Shown here piece by piece: positions 36,808 through 46,065 of a stretch of DNA of 64,000 nt; position 1 is the first letter of the stretch; each line of letters begins with the position of its first letter. The DNA lies in the NCBI RefSeq assembly GCF_014201465.1, contig NZ_JACHEP010000002.1, forward strand, positions 62,001 to 126,000, read 5' to 3'. The translations under genes were made by a program, and so were the position numbers. Under the pieces are notes generated by a model. It was not told where the DNA came from, did no database searches, and saw only the letters and a list, made by a program, of their open reading frames with translations. The stretch is from Anoxybacteroides tepidamans. Lineage in GTDB: Bacteria > Bacillota > Bacilli > Bacillales > Anoxybacillaceae.

Positions 36808-37767
36808 TTATCGTTTTCCTTTTACATACGGCGTTCCTAACGCTTTTGGTGCATCGGCACGTCCAATGAACCCCGCAAGTGCAAGAATCGTTAAAACGTA
36901 CGGAGCAATTAATAAATAAACGGTCGGCACATTTTTTAAAAATGGAATCGTTTGACCAACAATACTTAAACTTTGAGCGAGACCAAAAAATAGTGCGGCT
37001 CCCATCGCCCCAAGCGGATGCCATTTGCCGAAAATCATCGCCGCAAGCGCCATAAAACCATGTCCGGAAATCGTCGCATGGCTAAAGTCGCGGGAAATGA
37101 TCGTCGCATATACTCCGCCGCCGATGCCGCCTAACGCACCGCTAATCATAACCGCAATATAGCGCATTTTTGTGACGTTAATCCCCATCGTATCCGCCGC
37201 CATTGGATGTTCCCCGACCGCACGCAAGCGAAGGCCGAACGGTGTTTTAAACAAAATATACCAGACAACAAACGCGAGTGCGATCGCAATGTAAGAGGGA
37301 ATGTAGCCATTTGAGAAAAATAACGGACCGAGCACCGGAATATGACTAAGTCCAAAAATATCGATTTTATCAAAACCAACTTGAATTTGATCCGTTTGCC
37401 CTTTTCCGTACATTTTTTTCACTAAAAAGAGCGATAAACCGATCGCTAAAAAGTTAATCGCTACGCCGCTGACGACTTGGTCTGCACGGAACGTAATCGA
37501 TGCAACAGCATGAAAAAGCGAAAAAACCGCCCCAACAATCATTGCCATGACAAGAGCTAGCCAAGGAGTAAACTCGCCGAAACGGTCCGCAAACGTTAAG
37601 TTGAACACAACACTCGTAAACGCTCCGATGACCATTAACCCTTCTAATCCGATGTTGACAACACCGGAACGCTCGCTAAATACACCGCCAAGCGCCGTGA
37701 AAATAAGTGGAGCAGCAAAGAAAATCGCCGAAGGAACAATGATTTGTAAAATTTCATAAACGCCCAC
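36808..37767 (-). CDS. nupQ: nucleoside ABC transporter permease (NupQ-like)
   Basis: Inner-membrane permease of the BPD_transp_2 type, 319 residues with about 8-10 hydrophobic helices. VNIGLEGLMVIGAF near the N-terminus and GLRLRAVGEHPMAADTMGINV in the cytoplasmic coupling region are characteristic of guanosine/nucleoside permeases paired with BMP lipoproteins. The start is GTG 37767, seven bases after GGAGGG. It abuts the stop of nupP and ends the operon. Confidence 0.9.
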   Translation of the reverse strand: MGVYEILQIIVPSAIFFAAPLIFTALGGVFSERSGVVNIGLEGLMVIGAFTSVVFNLTFADRFGEFTPWLALVMAMIVGAVFSLFHAVASITFRADQVVSGVAINFLAIGLSLFLVKKMYGKGQTDQIQVGFDKIDIFGLSHIPVLGPLFFSNGYIPSYIAIALAFVVWYILFKTPFGLRLRAVGEHPMAADTMGINVTKMRYIAVMISGALGGIGGGVYATIISRDFSHATISGHGFMALAAMIFGKWHPLGAMGAALFFGLAQSLSIVGQTIPFLKNVPTVYLLIAPYVLTILALAGFIGRADAPKALGTPYVKGKR

Positions 37768-38814
37768 TTATTTTCCCTCCTTTTTGAAACGAGATAATAG
37801 TAAACGAATTAAATAGCTAGATGCGACAAAGAAAATAATTAATGCGATGACAATATCGACGAGCTCGGTTGGCACGTCTGCACTTGACGGCATTTCAAGT
37901 GCTCCCACTTTTAAAGCTCCGAACAGAAGCGCTGATAAAATGATACCGAATGCGTTGTTGCTTCCGATTAAAGCAACGGCGATGCCATCAAAACCGACAC
38001 CTGTAAATCCTGCTTTGACAGAAATGTTCCCGAACGTGCCGAGACCTTCCATCGCCCCAGCAACTCCAGCAAACGCGCCGGAAATGACCATCGCTAAAAT
38101 GATGTTGCGCGGCACGTTCATTCCGGCATAACGGGAAGCATGTTGGTTAAAACCAACCGCACGCAGTTCATATCCTTTTGTCGTTTTTTCAAGTAAAAAC
38201 CACATCACGACAGCACCGATAAGCGCAATAATAATTCCATAATGTAACGTTGAATAGTCCGTAATAGACTGTAGAAACTCAGATTGTAATGATGCTGATT
38301 CATGAATTTTTGCTGATTTAAACCCTTTATCTGATAGCACAGAACGAATGATGGCGTTCGTTACATGTAAAGCGATATAGTTCATCATAATGGTAATGAT
38401 GACTTCATGCACTTTAAAACGCGCTTTTAAAAAGCCCGGAATAAACGCCCATAACGCACCTGCTGCCGCTGCCGCTAAAACCGCAAGTGGCAAATGAATC
38501 ACTTTTGGCAGATCAAACGAAACGCCGACCCATACCGAAGCAAGCCAGCCAACAATTAATTGTCCTTCGACCCCGATGTTGAAAAGACCGGTACGAAACG
38601 CAAACGCAACCGCTAATCCAGCAAGAATATAAGGGGTCGTTTGGCGGATCGTTTCCCCGATATAATAGCTATCACCAAACGCTCCGTATAAAAGCGCAGA
38701 ATATCCTGCAATTGGGTTATATCCGCTGACAATCATTACAATCGAGCCGGCAATAACGCCAAGCAAAACCGCAAACACAGGAACGAAAAAGTTTGTGAAA
38801 CGAGTTGAATTCAT
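37768..38814 (-). CDS. nupP: nucleoside ABC transporter permease (NupP-like)
   Basis: Second permease subunit, 348 residues. The N-terminal helices are followed by AFRTGLFNIGVEGQLIVG and by GYELRAVGFNQHASRYAGMNV, the cytoplasmic loop contacting the ATPase. Its ATG overlaps the nupO stop as ATGA. Together with NupQ it forms the heterodimeric channel. Confidence 0.9.
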   Translation of the reverse strand: MNSTRFTNFFVPVFAVLLGVIAGSIVMIVSGYNPIAGYSALLYGAFGDSYYIGETIRQTTPYILAGLAVAFAFRTGLFNIGVEGQLIVGWLASVWVGVSFDLPKVIHLPLAVLAAAAAGALWAFIPGFLKARFKVHEVIITIMMNYIALHVTNAIIRSVLSDKGFKSAKIHESASLQSEFLQSITDYSTLHYGIIIALIGAVVMWFLLEKTTKGYELRAVGFNQHASRYAGMNVPRNIILAMVISGAFAGVAGAMEGLGTFGNISVKAGFTGVGFDGIAVALIGSNNAFGIILSALLFGALKVGALEMPSSADVPTELVDIVIALIIFFVASSYLIRLLLSRFKKEGK

Positions 38815-40340
38815 GAAGAAACACCTGCTTCCTTCCGTTTACTTCCTGCCATTAATAAACCGAGTTCTTGTTCCGTTGTTTCTTTCGGATCCACAATCGC
38901 AACAATTTTCCCTTCATAAATGACAGCAATTCGGTCACTTACATTCATGACTTCATCCAATTCGAACGAAACAAGAAGGACCGCTTTTCCTTGATCGCGC
39001 TGCTCGATGAGGCGCTTATGAATAAACTCAATTGCTCCAACGTCAAGACCGCGCGTTGGCTGTGCAGCGATCAGTAAATCTGGATTACGATCGACTTCAC
39101 GGCCGATAATTGCTTTTTGCTGATTACCGCCGGAAAGAGCACGAGCTTGCGTGTATTCATCCGGTGTACGTACATCAAACTCGGCAATTAATTGACGTGC
39201 TTTTTCATAAATCGCTTTAAAATTCAAGATGCCCTTTTTCGAGTATGGTTCTTTATAATACGTTTGTAACACCATGTTTTCTCCGATTGGAAAATCAAGC
39301 ACTAATCCATGTTTATGGCGGTCTTGTGGAATATGCCCCATTCCTGCTTCCGTAATTTTGCGCGGCGGAAGGTTAAAAATGTCTTGTCCGTTTAATTTAA
39401 TAGAACCAGACTCGGCTTTAATGAGCCCAGTAATCGCCTCCACCAACTCTGTCTGTCCGTTTCCATCGACTCCGGCAATCCCAACGATTTCTCCCGCACG
39501 AACCGTCAAATTCAAATGATCAACAACCGTGACTCCACGCGCGTCTTTGACGACTAAATCTTTAATTTCTAGCACTTCTTTTCCAGGCTGTGCCGGTCTT
39601 TTATCCGTCTTGAAATGAACTTCGCGCCCCACCATAAGCGCTGCAAGTTCATTTGGGTTCGTATCTGCCACATTCAGCGTTCCAATCCCCTTTCCGCGGC
39701 GAATGACCGTTACGCGGTCGCACACTTCCATAATTTCTTTTAGCTTATGCGTAATTAAAATGATCGATTTTCCTTCGCGAACGAGCGCTCTCATAATTTG
39801 AATCAACTCTTGAATTTCCTGCGGCGTGAGAACAGCTGTCGGTTCGTCAAAAATCAAAATCTCTGCACCGCGATAGAGCGTCTTTAAAATTTCTACACGT
39901 TGTTGCATTCCCACGGAAATATTCGCAATTTTCGCCGTTGGATCGACTGCTAACCCGTAACGTTCTGATAGTTCACGCACTTCTTGCTCCGCGCGCTTAA
40001 TATCAATTTTCCCCCCTTTAGTCGGTTCACTTCCTAAAATAATGTTTTCCGTAACCGTAAATGTATCTACTAACATAAAATGTTGATGTACCATGCCGAT
40101 GCCGAGATCGTTCGCGACGTTTGGGTTCGAGATTTTCACAGGCTGCCCTTTGACGCGAATTTCCCCACCGTCCGGCTGATAAAGCCCGAACAACACGTTC
40201 ATAAGCGTCGATTTCCCAGCGCCGTTTTCTCCAAGAAGGGCATGAATTTCCCCTTTTTTGACTTGGAGAGTGATGTTGTCGTTAGCAACGAAATTGCCGA
40301 ATACTTTTCGGATATTGAGCATTTCAATTACATATTCCAA
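38811..40340 (-). CDS. nupO: nucleoside ABC transporter, double ATPase subunit (NupO-like)
   Basis: 509 residues with two fused ABC domains. The first has Walker A GENGAGKST near residue 39, signature ISVGMQQRVEI and Walker B ILIFDEPTAVL. The second has a degenerate Walker A GVDGNGQTE near 293 and signature ALSGGNQQKAI with LLIAAQPTRGLD, the usual asymmetry of sugar/nucleoside-type ATPases. It is separated from nupN by 136 bases containing two long perfect hairpins. Confidence 0.93.
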   Translation of the reverse strand: MEYVIEMLNIRKVFGNFVANDNITLQVKKGEIHALLGENGAGKSTLMNVLFGLYQPDGGEIRVKGQPVKISNPNVANDLGIGMVHQHFMLVDTFTVTENIILGSEPTKGGKIDIKRAEQEVRELSERYGLAVDPTAKIANISVGMQQRVEILKTLYRGAEILIFDEPTAVLTPQEIQELIQIMRALVREGKSIILITHKLKEIMEVCDRVTVIRRGKGIGTLNVADTNPNELAALMVGREVHFKTDKRPAQPGKEVLEIKDLVVKDARGVTVVDHLNLTVRAGEIVGIAGVDGNGQTELVEAITGLIKAESGSIKLNGQDIFNLPPRKITEAGMGHIPQDRHKHGLVLDFPIGENMVLQTYYKEPYSKKGILNFKAIYEKARQLIAEFDVRTPDEYTQARALSGGNQQKAIIGREVDRNPDLLIAAQPTRGLDVGAIEFIHKRLIEQRDQGKAVLLVSFELDEVMNVSDRIAVIYEGKIVAIVDPKETTEQELGLLMAGSKRKEAGVSS

Positions 40341-40370
40341 ACAGATTCACTCCTCTTAAATGAGCATGTT

Positions 40371-40426
40371 AAAATCATTAAATGAAAAGTTACAAATAAT
40401 CTTGTAACTTTTCATTTAATGATTTT
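40371..40426 (-). promoter_or_regulatory. perfect 25-bp intercistronic stem-loop, nupN-nupO
   Basis: 40371-40395 and 40402-40426 are exact reverse complements with a 6-base loop. The stem is A/T-rich, and no U run follows on the minus strand. It is more likely an mRNA processing or stabilising element, or a leaky terminator, than a full terminator. Confidence 0.7.
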
Positions 40427-40430
40427 TGGC

Positions 40431-40466
40431 GAATCAAAAGGCTAGCGCAAACTAGCCTTTTGATTC
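40431..40466 (-). promoter_or_regulatory. perfect 15-bp intercistronic stem-loop after nupN
   Basis: GAATCAAAAGGCTAG (40431-40445) and its exact complement (40452-40466) with a 6-base loop, starting 10 bases after the nupN stop and 4 bases before the 25-bp hairpin. No U tract follows. Confidence 0.7.
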
Positions 40467-40476
40467 AGTTCCTAGC

Positions 40477-41562
40477 TTATTTCAAGCTAGCTTCAAATTG
40501 TTTGTATTCATCGCGTGTTGTTGGTACTTTTACTTCGCCTTTAATGATTTTTTGTTTCCATTCATCAACTGCTTGTAATACTTCTGGTTTGATGTTGTCT
40601 TGAGTTGGTGCAATTCCTACACCGTTTTCAGGAAGACCGTACTCAAGCACTTTTCCGCCTGGGAACTCGCCTTCTTTTGTTTTCTTCGCAACGTCATATA
40701 CCGCAACGTCTACACGTTTCACCATTGATGTTAATGTGACGTTGTATGTTTTGCCGCCAATTTTTACAACACCTTCTGGAGCTTGGTCTTTATCAACACC
40801 GATGACCCAAATTTCACGGTTTGGATCTTTCGTTTTTAAGTCTTTTGCTTCAGAAAACACACCGTTACCAGTCGCACCCGCCGCATGGTAAACAATATCA
40901 ATACCAGAAGCATACATGCTTGATGCAATCGCTTTTCCTTTATCCGCTTGGTCAAACGCACCTGCATATTGAACTTCTACCGTTGCTTTTGGATTAACGG
41001 CTTTAACCCCTGCACGGAATCCGCTTTCAAACTTCTCAATTAACGGAATTTCCATACCGCCGACGAAACCGATTTTGTTTGTTTTTGTTGTAAGTCCTGC
41101 CACAACCCCAACAAGGAACGAACCTTCATGTTCTTTGAACGTAATGCTTGCTACGTTTGGTTTGTTAACAACGCTGTCAACAATGGCAAATTTTTGCTTC
41201 GGTTTTTGTTCCGCAATTTTGGTAATCGCATCTGTCATTAAAAATCCAATTCCGTAAATTAAATCAAAGTTGCTTCTTACTAGTTTGTTTAAGTTCGTTG
41301 CATAATCCGCATCGCTTTGCGATTGCAAATAGTCATAGCCGTCTTTGCCTTTTTTCATGCCGTTATCTTCGCCGAATTTTTGCAATCCTTCCCATGCTGA
41401 CTGGTTGAACGACTTGTCGTCAATACCGCCGACGTCTGTAACCATTGCTACTGTAAAATTGTCTTTCTTTTCTCCTGCTTTTTGCGCCTGTCCGCAGCCA
41501 CCAAGCAACGTGCCAGCAGCTAACACAAGCGAAAGAGCTAGACCAACGCGTTTTTTCTTCAT
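40477..41562 (-). CDS. nupN: BMP-family nucleoside-binding lipoprotein (NupN-like)
   Basis: Substrate-binding lipoprotein of the transporter, 361 residues. The N-terminal signal ends in lipobox LLGGC with the lipidated cysteine at position 23, followed by a charged linker. The BMP fold shows [22 protein letters not shown] and [17 protein letters not shown], residues that contact the nucleoside ribose and base in homologues. It is the first gene of the operon and lies downstream of ymfC. The ligand is probably a purine nucleoside, by homology. Confidence 0.92.
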   Translation of the reverse strand: MKKKRVGLALSLVLAAGTLLGGCGQAQKAGEKKDNFTVAMVTDVGGIDDKSFNQSAWEGLQKFGEDNGMKKGKDGYDYLQSQSDADYATNLNKLVRSNFDLIYGIGFLMTDAITKIAEQKPKQKFAIVDSVVNKPNVASITFKEHEGSFLVGVVAGLTTKTNKIGFVGGMEIPLIEKFESGFRAGVKAVNPKATVEVQYAGAFDQADKGKAIASSMYASGIDIVYHAAGATGNGVFSEAKDLKTKDPNREIWVIGVDKDQAPEGVVKIGGKTYNVTLTSMVKRVDVAVYDVAKKTKEGEFPGGKVLEYGLPENGVGIAPTQDNIKPEVLQAVDEWKQKIIKGEVKVPTTRDEYKQFEASLK

Positions 41563-41655
41563 CGCTTCTACCCCCTAGCAAAAAATAGTGAATAAATATA
41601 CTTTTTTATTATTGAATACACGCCGCTTTTCTATGTACCAAAATGTCACCCCCCT

Positions 41656-42387
41656 TTAAAAATGGACGCGTTTCCGCAACACATGAAAGCTAAATTTATC
41701 TGATTTGAAATAGTTAATGGAATATAAAATCGGTTCATCATTTTTATCAAAGTGCATTTGCTTTAAAACGAGCAACGCTGTTTCCGGATCGCACTGTAGC
41801 GTTGGTGACACTTTCTCATGGTAGCCGAGCGGTTCAATATGAGCTATGGCGTATGCAATATCGTGATTCGTTTGATTGTGCAAATTCTCAAATAACGATT
41901 CATGTTCGTAAGAAATACCTTTAGGCAAATATTTACAAGGGATTTTATCTACGCAATACACAACCGGCTCACCGTCAGCTGTCCGTACCCGTTCCACAAA
42001 AAGAATGTCTTCATCAGGTGAACATTGAAACCGGCGTATATCCTCTTCGGTTGGTCCTTGAACAGAAGAAGAAAGAAAGATCGTCCCGGGTTTTCGTCCG
42101 GCTTGCTTAATCATATCCGTTACGCTGCTTAACTGCTCGATGCCGGAAGTAAACAGCGGTTTGGCGTTCACAAACGTACCGACACCATGCCGGCGAATGA
42201 TAACATTTTCTTCTTCTAGCACGCGAAGAGCTTCGCGTAACGTCGCTCGGCTTACTCCTAGTTGCTTCGACAGTTCAAATTCGGATGGGAGCTTTTGTTT
42301 CTCCTTGTAAACGCCTGTTTCAATATCATGTTTAATTCGATCGATCACTTGTAAGTATAGGTGACGATTGTCTGACTTAATAGACAT
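41656..42387 (-). CDS. ymfC: GntR/HutC-family transcriptional regulator YmfC
   Basis: N-terminal winged helix (about residues 10-75, [31 protein letters not shown]) and a C-terminal UTRA effector-binding domain. 243 residues, like B. subtilis YmfC (241). It lies directly upstream of, and co-oriented with, the nup operon, which makes it a candidate local regulator of nucleoside uptake; this is inferred only from position. ATG 42387 follows GGAGGC. Confidence 0.9.
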   Translation of the reverse strand: MSIKSDNRHLYLQVIDRIKHDIETGVYKEKQKLPSEFELSKQLGVSRATLREALRVLEEENVIIRRHGVGTFVNAKPLFTSGIEQLSSVTDMIKQAGRKPGTIFLSSSVQGPTEEDIRRFQCSPDEDILFVERVRTADGEPVVYCVDKIPCKYLPKGISYEHESLFENLHNQTNHDIAYAIAHIEPLGYHEKVSPTLQCDPETALLVLKQMHFDKNDEPILYSINYFKSDKFSFHVLRKRVHF

Positions 42388-42422
42388 CCGAAAAAGCCTC
42401 CAATTTGATAGTTTACAGATAT

Positions 42423-42434
42423 CAGACCTCTGAC
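42423..42434. promoter_or_regulatory. possible operator in the ymfC leader
   Basis: TCAGACCTCTGA, with 5-bp arms TCAGA/TCTGA and a 2-base centre, lies between the extended -10 and the ymfC start. It would suit autoregulation by a GntR dimer, but does not match a family consensus that I can name. Confidence 0.3.
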
Positions 42435-42461
42435 GTTAGACAATTTAACCTAGCCGACATT

Positions 42462-42470
42462 ACTATAACA
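42462..42470 (-). promoter_or_regulatory. extended -10 promoter of ymfC
   Basis: TGTTATAGT (TGN plus TATAGT) on the minus strand, 75 bases before the ymfC start. The -35 is weak. Confidence 0.45.
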
Positions 42471-42558
42471 CTTTTTGATTCATAAATAAATAGGGAATAA
42501 AAAATTTGTCGAAAAAAGTAAAAAAGAATGAATGTAAGCGATTTCAATGTGATATTCT

Positions 42559-42594
42559 GATTTCAAGCAGATTTTCTTTGATCTGCTTGAAATC
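42559..42594 (-). promoter_or_regulatory. perfect 14-bp stem-loop after spoIIIE
   Basis: GATTTCAAGCAGAT and its exact complement (42581-42594) with an 8-base loop, 14 bases past the spoIIIE stop. No U run follows, so it is an unconventional terminator or an mRNA 3'-end element. Confidence 0.55.
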
Positions 42595-42608
42595 ATCGTT
42601 CACAACTT

Positions 42609-44888
42609 TTATGAGGTTTTTGCATTTTCTTTCGGAACGAGTACGGCACGCGGTTTGCTTCCTTCATAAGGTCCAACGACTCCGCGCGCTTCCATCTCAT
42701 CAATGAGGCGAGCAGCACGATTATAACCGATACGAAAGCGGCGCTGCAGCATCGAAACAGAGGCGCTCTGCATCTCAACAACCAACTGGACAGCTTCCTC
42801 ATACAGTTCGTCATCAAAATCTGCCTCTTCCTCCACTGTATCGCTTGGAATCATTTCTTCCTGATATTGTGCTTTTTGCTGGGAGATGACAAATTGTACG
42901 ATCGCTTCCACTTCTTCATCGGATACGAACGCTCCTTGCACGCGAATTGGCTTTGGCGCTCCCATTGGCAAAAACAGCATATCACCGCGTCCAAGCAATT
43001 TTTCAGCGCCTCCCATATCTAAAATCGTTCGCGAATCGGTTTGAGAGGAAACGCTAAATGCAATGCGGGAAGGGATGTTCGCTTTAATGACTCCCGTGAT
43101 CACATCGACGGAAGGGCGTTGTGTTGCAATAATGAGGTGGATGCCAGCCGCCCGTGCCATTTGCGCAAGCCGAGTAATTGAATCTTCTACATCCGAAGAA
43201 GCGACCATCATTAAATCAGCCAACTCATCGACAATGACGACAATATAAGGCAATAGCGGTTGTTTGACGTTCGATTGCTGGTTATGTCGTTGAATATATT
43301 CGTTATAACCTTCAATATTCCTTGTTCCAGTATGCGAAAACAATTCATAGCGCCGCTCCATTTCGCTGACAACTTTTTTCAACGCTTGCGATGCTTTTTT
43401 CGGATCAGTGACAACCGGAGCCAATAAATGGGGTATGCCGTTATATACGCTTAATTCTACCATTTTCGGGTCAATCATCATCATTTTCACTTCATGCGGC
43501 TTTGCCCGCATTAATAAACTCGTAATAACGCCATTAATACAGACGCTTTTTCCGCTTCCTGTTGCCCCTGCCACTAAAAGGTGCGGCATTTTATTGAGCT
43601 CTGCGACAACCGCTTCTCCCGATATATCCCTTCCTAATCCAATAACAAGCTTCGCTTCTGGTTTGTAATGCTCCGTCGCCTCTAATACTTCCCGCAGCGA
43701 AACAGTTGCTATTTCTTCATTTGGCACTTCAATGCCAATCGCTGATTTTCCTGGAATCGGCGCTTCAATGCGAATGTCTTTCGCTGCAAGCGCCAATGCT
43801 AAATCATCACTTAAACTCACAATTTTGCTCACTTTTACCCCTGCATCTGGATACACTTCATACTTTGTAACAGCCGGCCCAAGATGAACTTGCGTCACTT
43901 TTGCTTTTACTCCAAAACTTTGAAACGTTTTTTCAAGTTTTCGCGCATTCGCATAAATATTAGCATGGTCTTTTGCTTGCTTGGTCGGTTTTGGTAGACG
44001 TAACAACTCAATTGGCGGCAATTGATAGTCGGTATTTTCCATTTCCGAAAAAGTGATCGGTTCGTTTGCTTCTTCTTCCTCAGCTTGCACCGTCTGTTCA
44101 GTCGTTTGCTCAGCAGCCCGAACCGCACTAAAATCAGAAATAATCGGCGGTGTCGATACCTCTTCTTCCTGAACTTGTTCTAATGCCGCTTCATGTTCGT
44201 TCGGTTTTATCTGCTGTTTTGTACTGCGCGGCGTCCGTTTTTGATGTAAAAAGCTTTTTACGTCCATAACAAATTCTTGCCATTGTTGGCGAATAAATGA
44301 AACAAGCCAAGCGATCGCCTTTCCGGCTGTTTCGTTCAGCGATTTTCCGGTGATGAGGATTAACCCGATCACAAACAAAAAGAAGCAAACCCATTTCGTA
44401 CCAAGCTCATCAAACAATTGATAGCTTGCGGCAAATAAAACAGCACCGATCATCCCGCCACCTAAATCGGGATAAGTAGATGCTCCTTTCACTTCCATCC
44501 AAAAAAGCTCCCACGTTGTGCGGATAATGCTCGGGTCACGAAACTCTCCTTGACGAGATAATAATTGGAATAACGTTAGATGGCTCAATAATAAAAGGGC
44601 AATAACGATCGTATAAATGCCAATCAGCCAACGATGAACAAAAGAGGGCCATGCTCGTTTCCAAATCAGATAAATGGCTAAGCAAAGCAGACCGATTAAT
44701 AAAAGCATATACCATTCTCCGAGAAAAAAGCGCGCAAACAAGACGAGCGTTTTTCCAACTAAACCAAGACGAGCCATTGCAATGACGGAAAGACCGAGCA
44801 TCGCAAGACCCATTAATTCGAAACGAAAGGTCGTTTTCCATTCGTGTTTTTTTCTTTGTTTTTGATGGTGACGTTTGCGTTTAGCCAT
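42609..44888 (-). CDS. spoIIIE: DNA translocase SpoIIIE (FtsK family)
   Basis: Septum-anchored motor that pumps the chromosome into the forespore. Four hydrophobic helices lie within the first about 180 residues, followed by an acidic linker (about 220-300). The RecA-like motor has Walker [11 protein letters not shown] near residue 440, Walker [14 protein letters not shown], and [21 protein letters not shown]. The gamma winged helix (about 690-759, [22 protein letters not shown]) recognises orienting sequences. 759 residues (B. subtilis SpoIIIE 787; YtpT is similar), and the synteny with tepA-ylzJ supports SpoIIIE. Confidence 0.95.
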   Translation of the reverse strand: MAKRKRHHQKQRKKHEWKTTFRFELMGLAMLGLSVIAMARLGLVGKTLVLFARFFLGEWYMLLLIGLLCLAIYLIWKRAWPSFVHRWLIGIYTIVIALLLLSHLTLFQLLSRQGEFRDPSIIRTTWELFWMEVKGASTYPDLGGGMIGAVLFAASYQLFDELGTKWVCFFLFVIGLILITGKSLNETAGKAIAWLVSFIRQQWQEFVMDVKSFLHQKRTPRSTKQQIKPNEHEAALEQVQEEEVSTPPIISDFSAVRAAEQTTEQTVQAEEEEANEPITFSEMENTDYQLPPIELLRLPKPTKQAKDHANIYANARKLEKTFQSFGVKAKVTQVHLGPAVTKYEVYPDAGVKVSKIVSLSDDLALALAAKDIRIEAPIPGKSAIGIEVPNEEIATVSLREVLEATEHYKPEAKLVIGLGRDISGEAVVAELNKMPHLLVAGATGSGKSVCINGVITSLLMRAKPHEVKMMMIDPKMVELSVYNGIPHLLAPVVTDPKKASQALKKVVSEMERRYELFSHTGTRNIEGYNEYIQRHNQQSNVKQPLLPYIVVIVDELADLMMVASSDVEDSITRLAQMARAAGIHLIIATQRPSVDVITGVIKANIPSRIAFSVSSQTDSRTILDMGGAEKLLGRGDMLFLPMGAPKPIRVQGAFVSDEEVEAIVQFVISQQKAQYQEEMIPSDTVEEEADFDDELYEEAVQLVVEMQSASVSMLQRRFRIGYNRAARLIDEMEARGVVGPYEGSKPRAVLVPKENAKTS

Positions 44889-44921
44889 AGTTCTCCACTC
44901 CGATACAAAAATGGAAATGTC

Positions 44922-44954
44922 GAAAAAAAGCAGCCAACGTTGGCTGCTTTTTTT
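44922..44954 (-). terminator. terminator of tepA-ylzJ
   Basis: A near-perfect palindrome AGCAGCCAACGTTGGCTGCT (44929-44948) flanked by A and T runs, so it could act in both directions. Confidence 0.85.
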
Positions 44955-44993
44955 CGTTTGTTTTCATTATACCACGCACGGACAAGGAATTCA

Positions 44994-45218
44994 TTAAGAT
45001 GTTTCTAACGATGACGGAAAACGCGCGCCTGGTGCATATTTTTGTTCTAAAAAGTGTGCTGGGTTTGTGCTTAAATTGCGTACGATTTCCCATTCTTTCG
45101 TTTCTGTTTTTTGCACAAGAAATGGAATACCCTCATAATAAACGATTTTTTGTTTCGTATATTCACGGTTATCGGCTTGAAAAATCAGATGCTCTGGCAT
45201 CACGGTATATAAAATCAT
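44994..45218 (-). CDS. ylzJ: YlzJ-like small protein
   Basis: 74-residue conserved Bacillaceae protein of unknown function ([44 protein letters not shown]). The start ATG 45218 overlaps the tepA stop codon as ATGA. A longer upstream reading inside tepA is not homologous. The position directly after tepA is the same as in B. subtilis. Confidence 0.85.
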   Translation of the reverse strand: MILYTVMPEHLIFQADNREYTKQKIVYYEGIPFLVQKTETKEWEIVRNLSTNPAHFLEQKYAPGARFPSSLETS

Positions 45219-45949
45219 TGTAGCATATCTCCTCCTGTTTTTTTCCAATCGATCAACTCCCGCAATTTTCGCATCGCTTGAGCGACACCTCCGACTTCAT
45301 CGATTAATCCGTACTTTACCGCGTCAGGCCCGACGACGTTTGTACCGATATCGCGCGTTAAGTTCCCTTTTGAAAACATGAGTTCTTTAAATTTTTCTTC
45401 CGTAATTTTCGAGTGTTTCGTCACAAAACGAATAACTCGTTCTTGCATTTTATCTAAATACTCAAACGTTTGCGGTACACCGATAACAAGCCCTGTTAAT
45501 CGAACTGGATGAATTGTCATTGTCGCGGTTTCGGTAATGAATGAATAATCGCACGAAACCGCAATCGGAACCCCAATCGAATGCCCTCCTCCTAAAACGA
45601 TTGAAACGGTCGGTTTCGACAAAGACGCCAGCATTTCGGCAATCGCTAAACCCGCTTCTACATCCCCTCCGACCGTATTTAAAATGACAAGCAACCCTTC
45701 AATGCTTGGATTTTGTTCAATCGCCACAATTTGCGGAATGACGTGTTCATATTTCGTCGCCTTATTTTGCGGAGGAAGCTGAATATGTCCTTCAATTTGC
45801 CCGATGATCGTTAAACAATGAATATTCGTATCTGGCGCCATTTGCGGAACGTTCGTTTGTCCGAGCTGTTGAATGTTAGAAGTGACTTGCTCTTCTTTTT
45901 CTTCTTGATGTTCTTCTGATTCGAACGGTATGTATTGCTTTTTCTCCAT
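45215..45949 (-). CDS. tepA: ClpP-like serine peptidase TepA
   Basis: Cytoplasmic protease of the ClpP/crotonase fold, proposed in B. subtilis to aid protein export by degrading signal peptides. The nucleophile is probably the Ser of GGGHSIGVP near residue 121. The [17 protein letters not shown] oxyanion region and HPVRLTG with a candidate His are visible. I start at ATG 45949, seven bases after AAGGAG; the ATG two codons earlier is too close. The Glu-rich N-terminal 40 residues are less conserved. 244 residues. Confidence 0.9.
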   Translation of the reverse strand: MEKKQYIPFESEEHQEEKEEQVTSNIQQLGQTNVPQMAPDTNIHCLTIIGQIEGHIQLPPQNKATKYEHVIPQIVAIEQNPSIEGLLVILNTVGGDVEAGLAIAEMLASLSKPTVSIVLGGGHSIGVPIAVSCDYSFITETATMTIHPVRLTGLVIGVPQTFEYLDKMQERVIRFVTKHSKITEEKFKELMFSKGNLTRDIGTNVVGPDAVKYGLIDEVGGVAQAMRKLRELIDWKKTGGDMLQ

Positions 45950-45997
45950 GTTCATGCTCCTTTCTTGCCTGCATATCGTTAGTATGTTCTACATACA

Positions 45998-46040
45998 CAA
46001 TAAAAATGCCGATGGAATGTTGCTTCTTCCATCGGCATTT
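45998..46040 (-). terminator. terminator of rnjB
   Basis: A 14-bp perfect stem (46004-46017 with 46027-46040, 9-base loop) followed by TTATTGTG on the minus strand. Confidence 0.8.
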
Positions 46041-46065
46041 CCGTTCGACTTTGAGCATGATTGTA

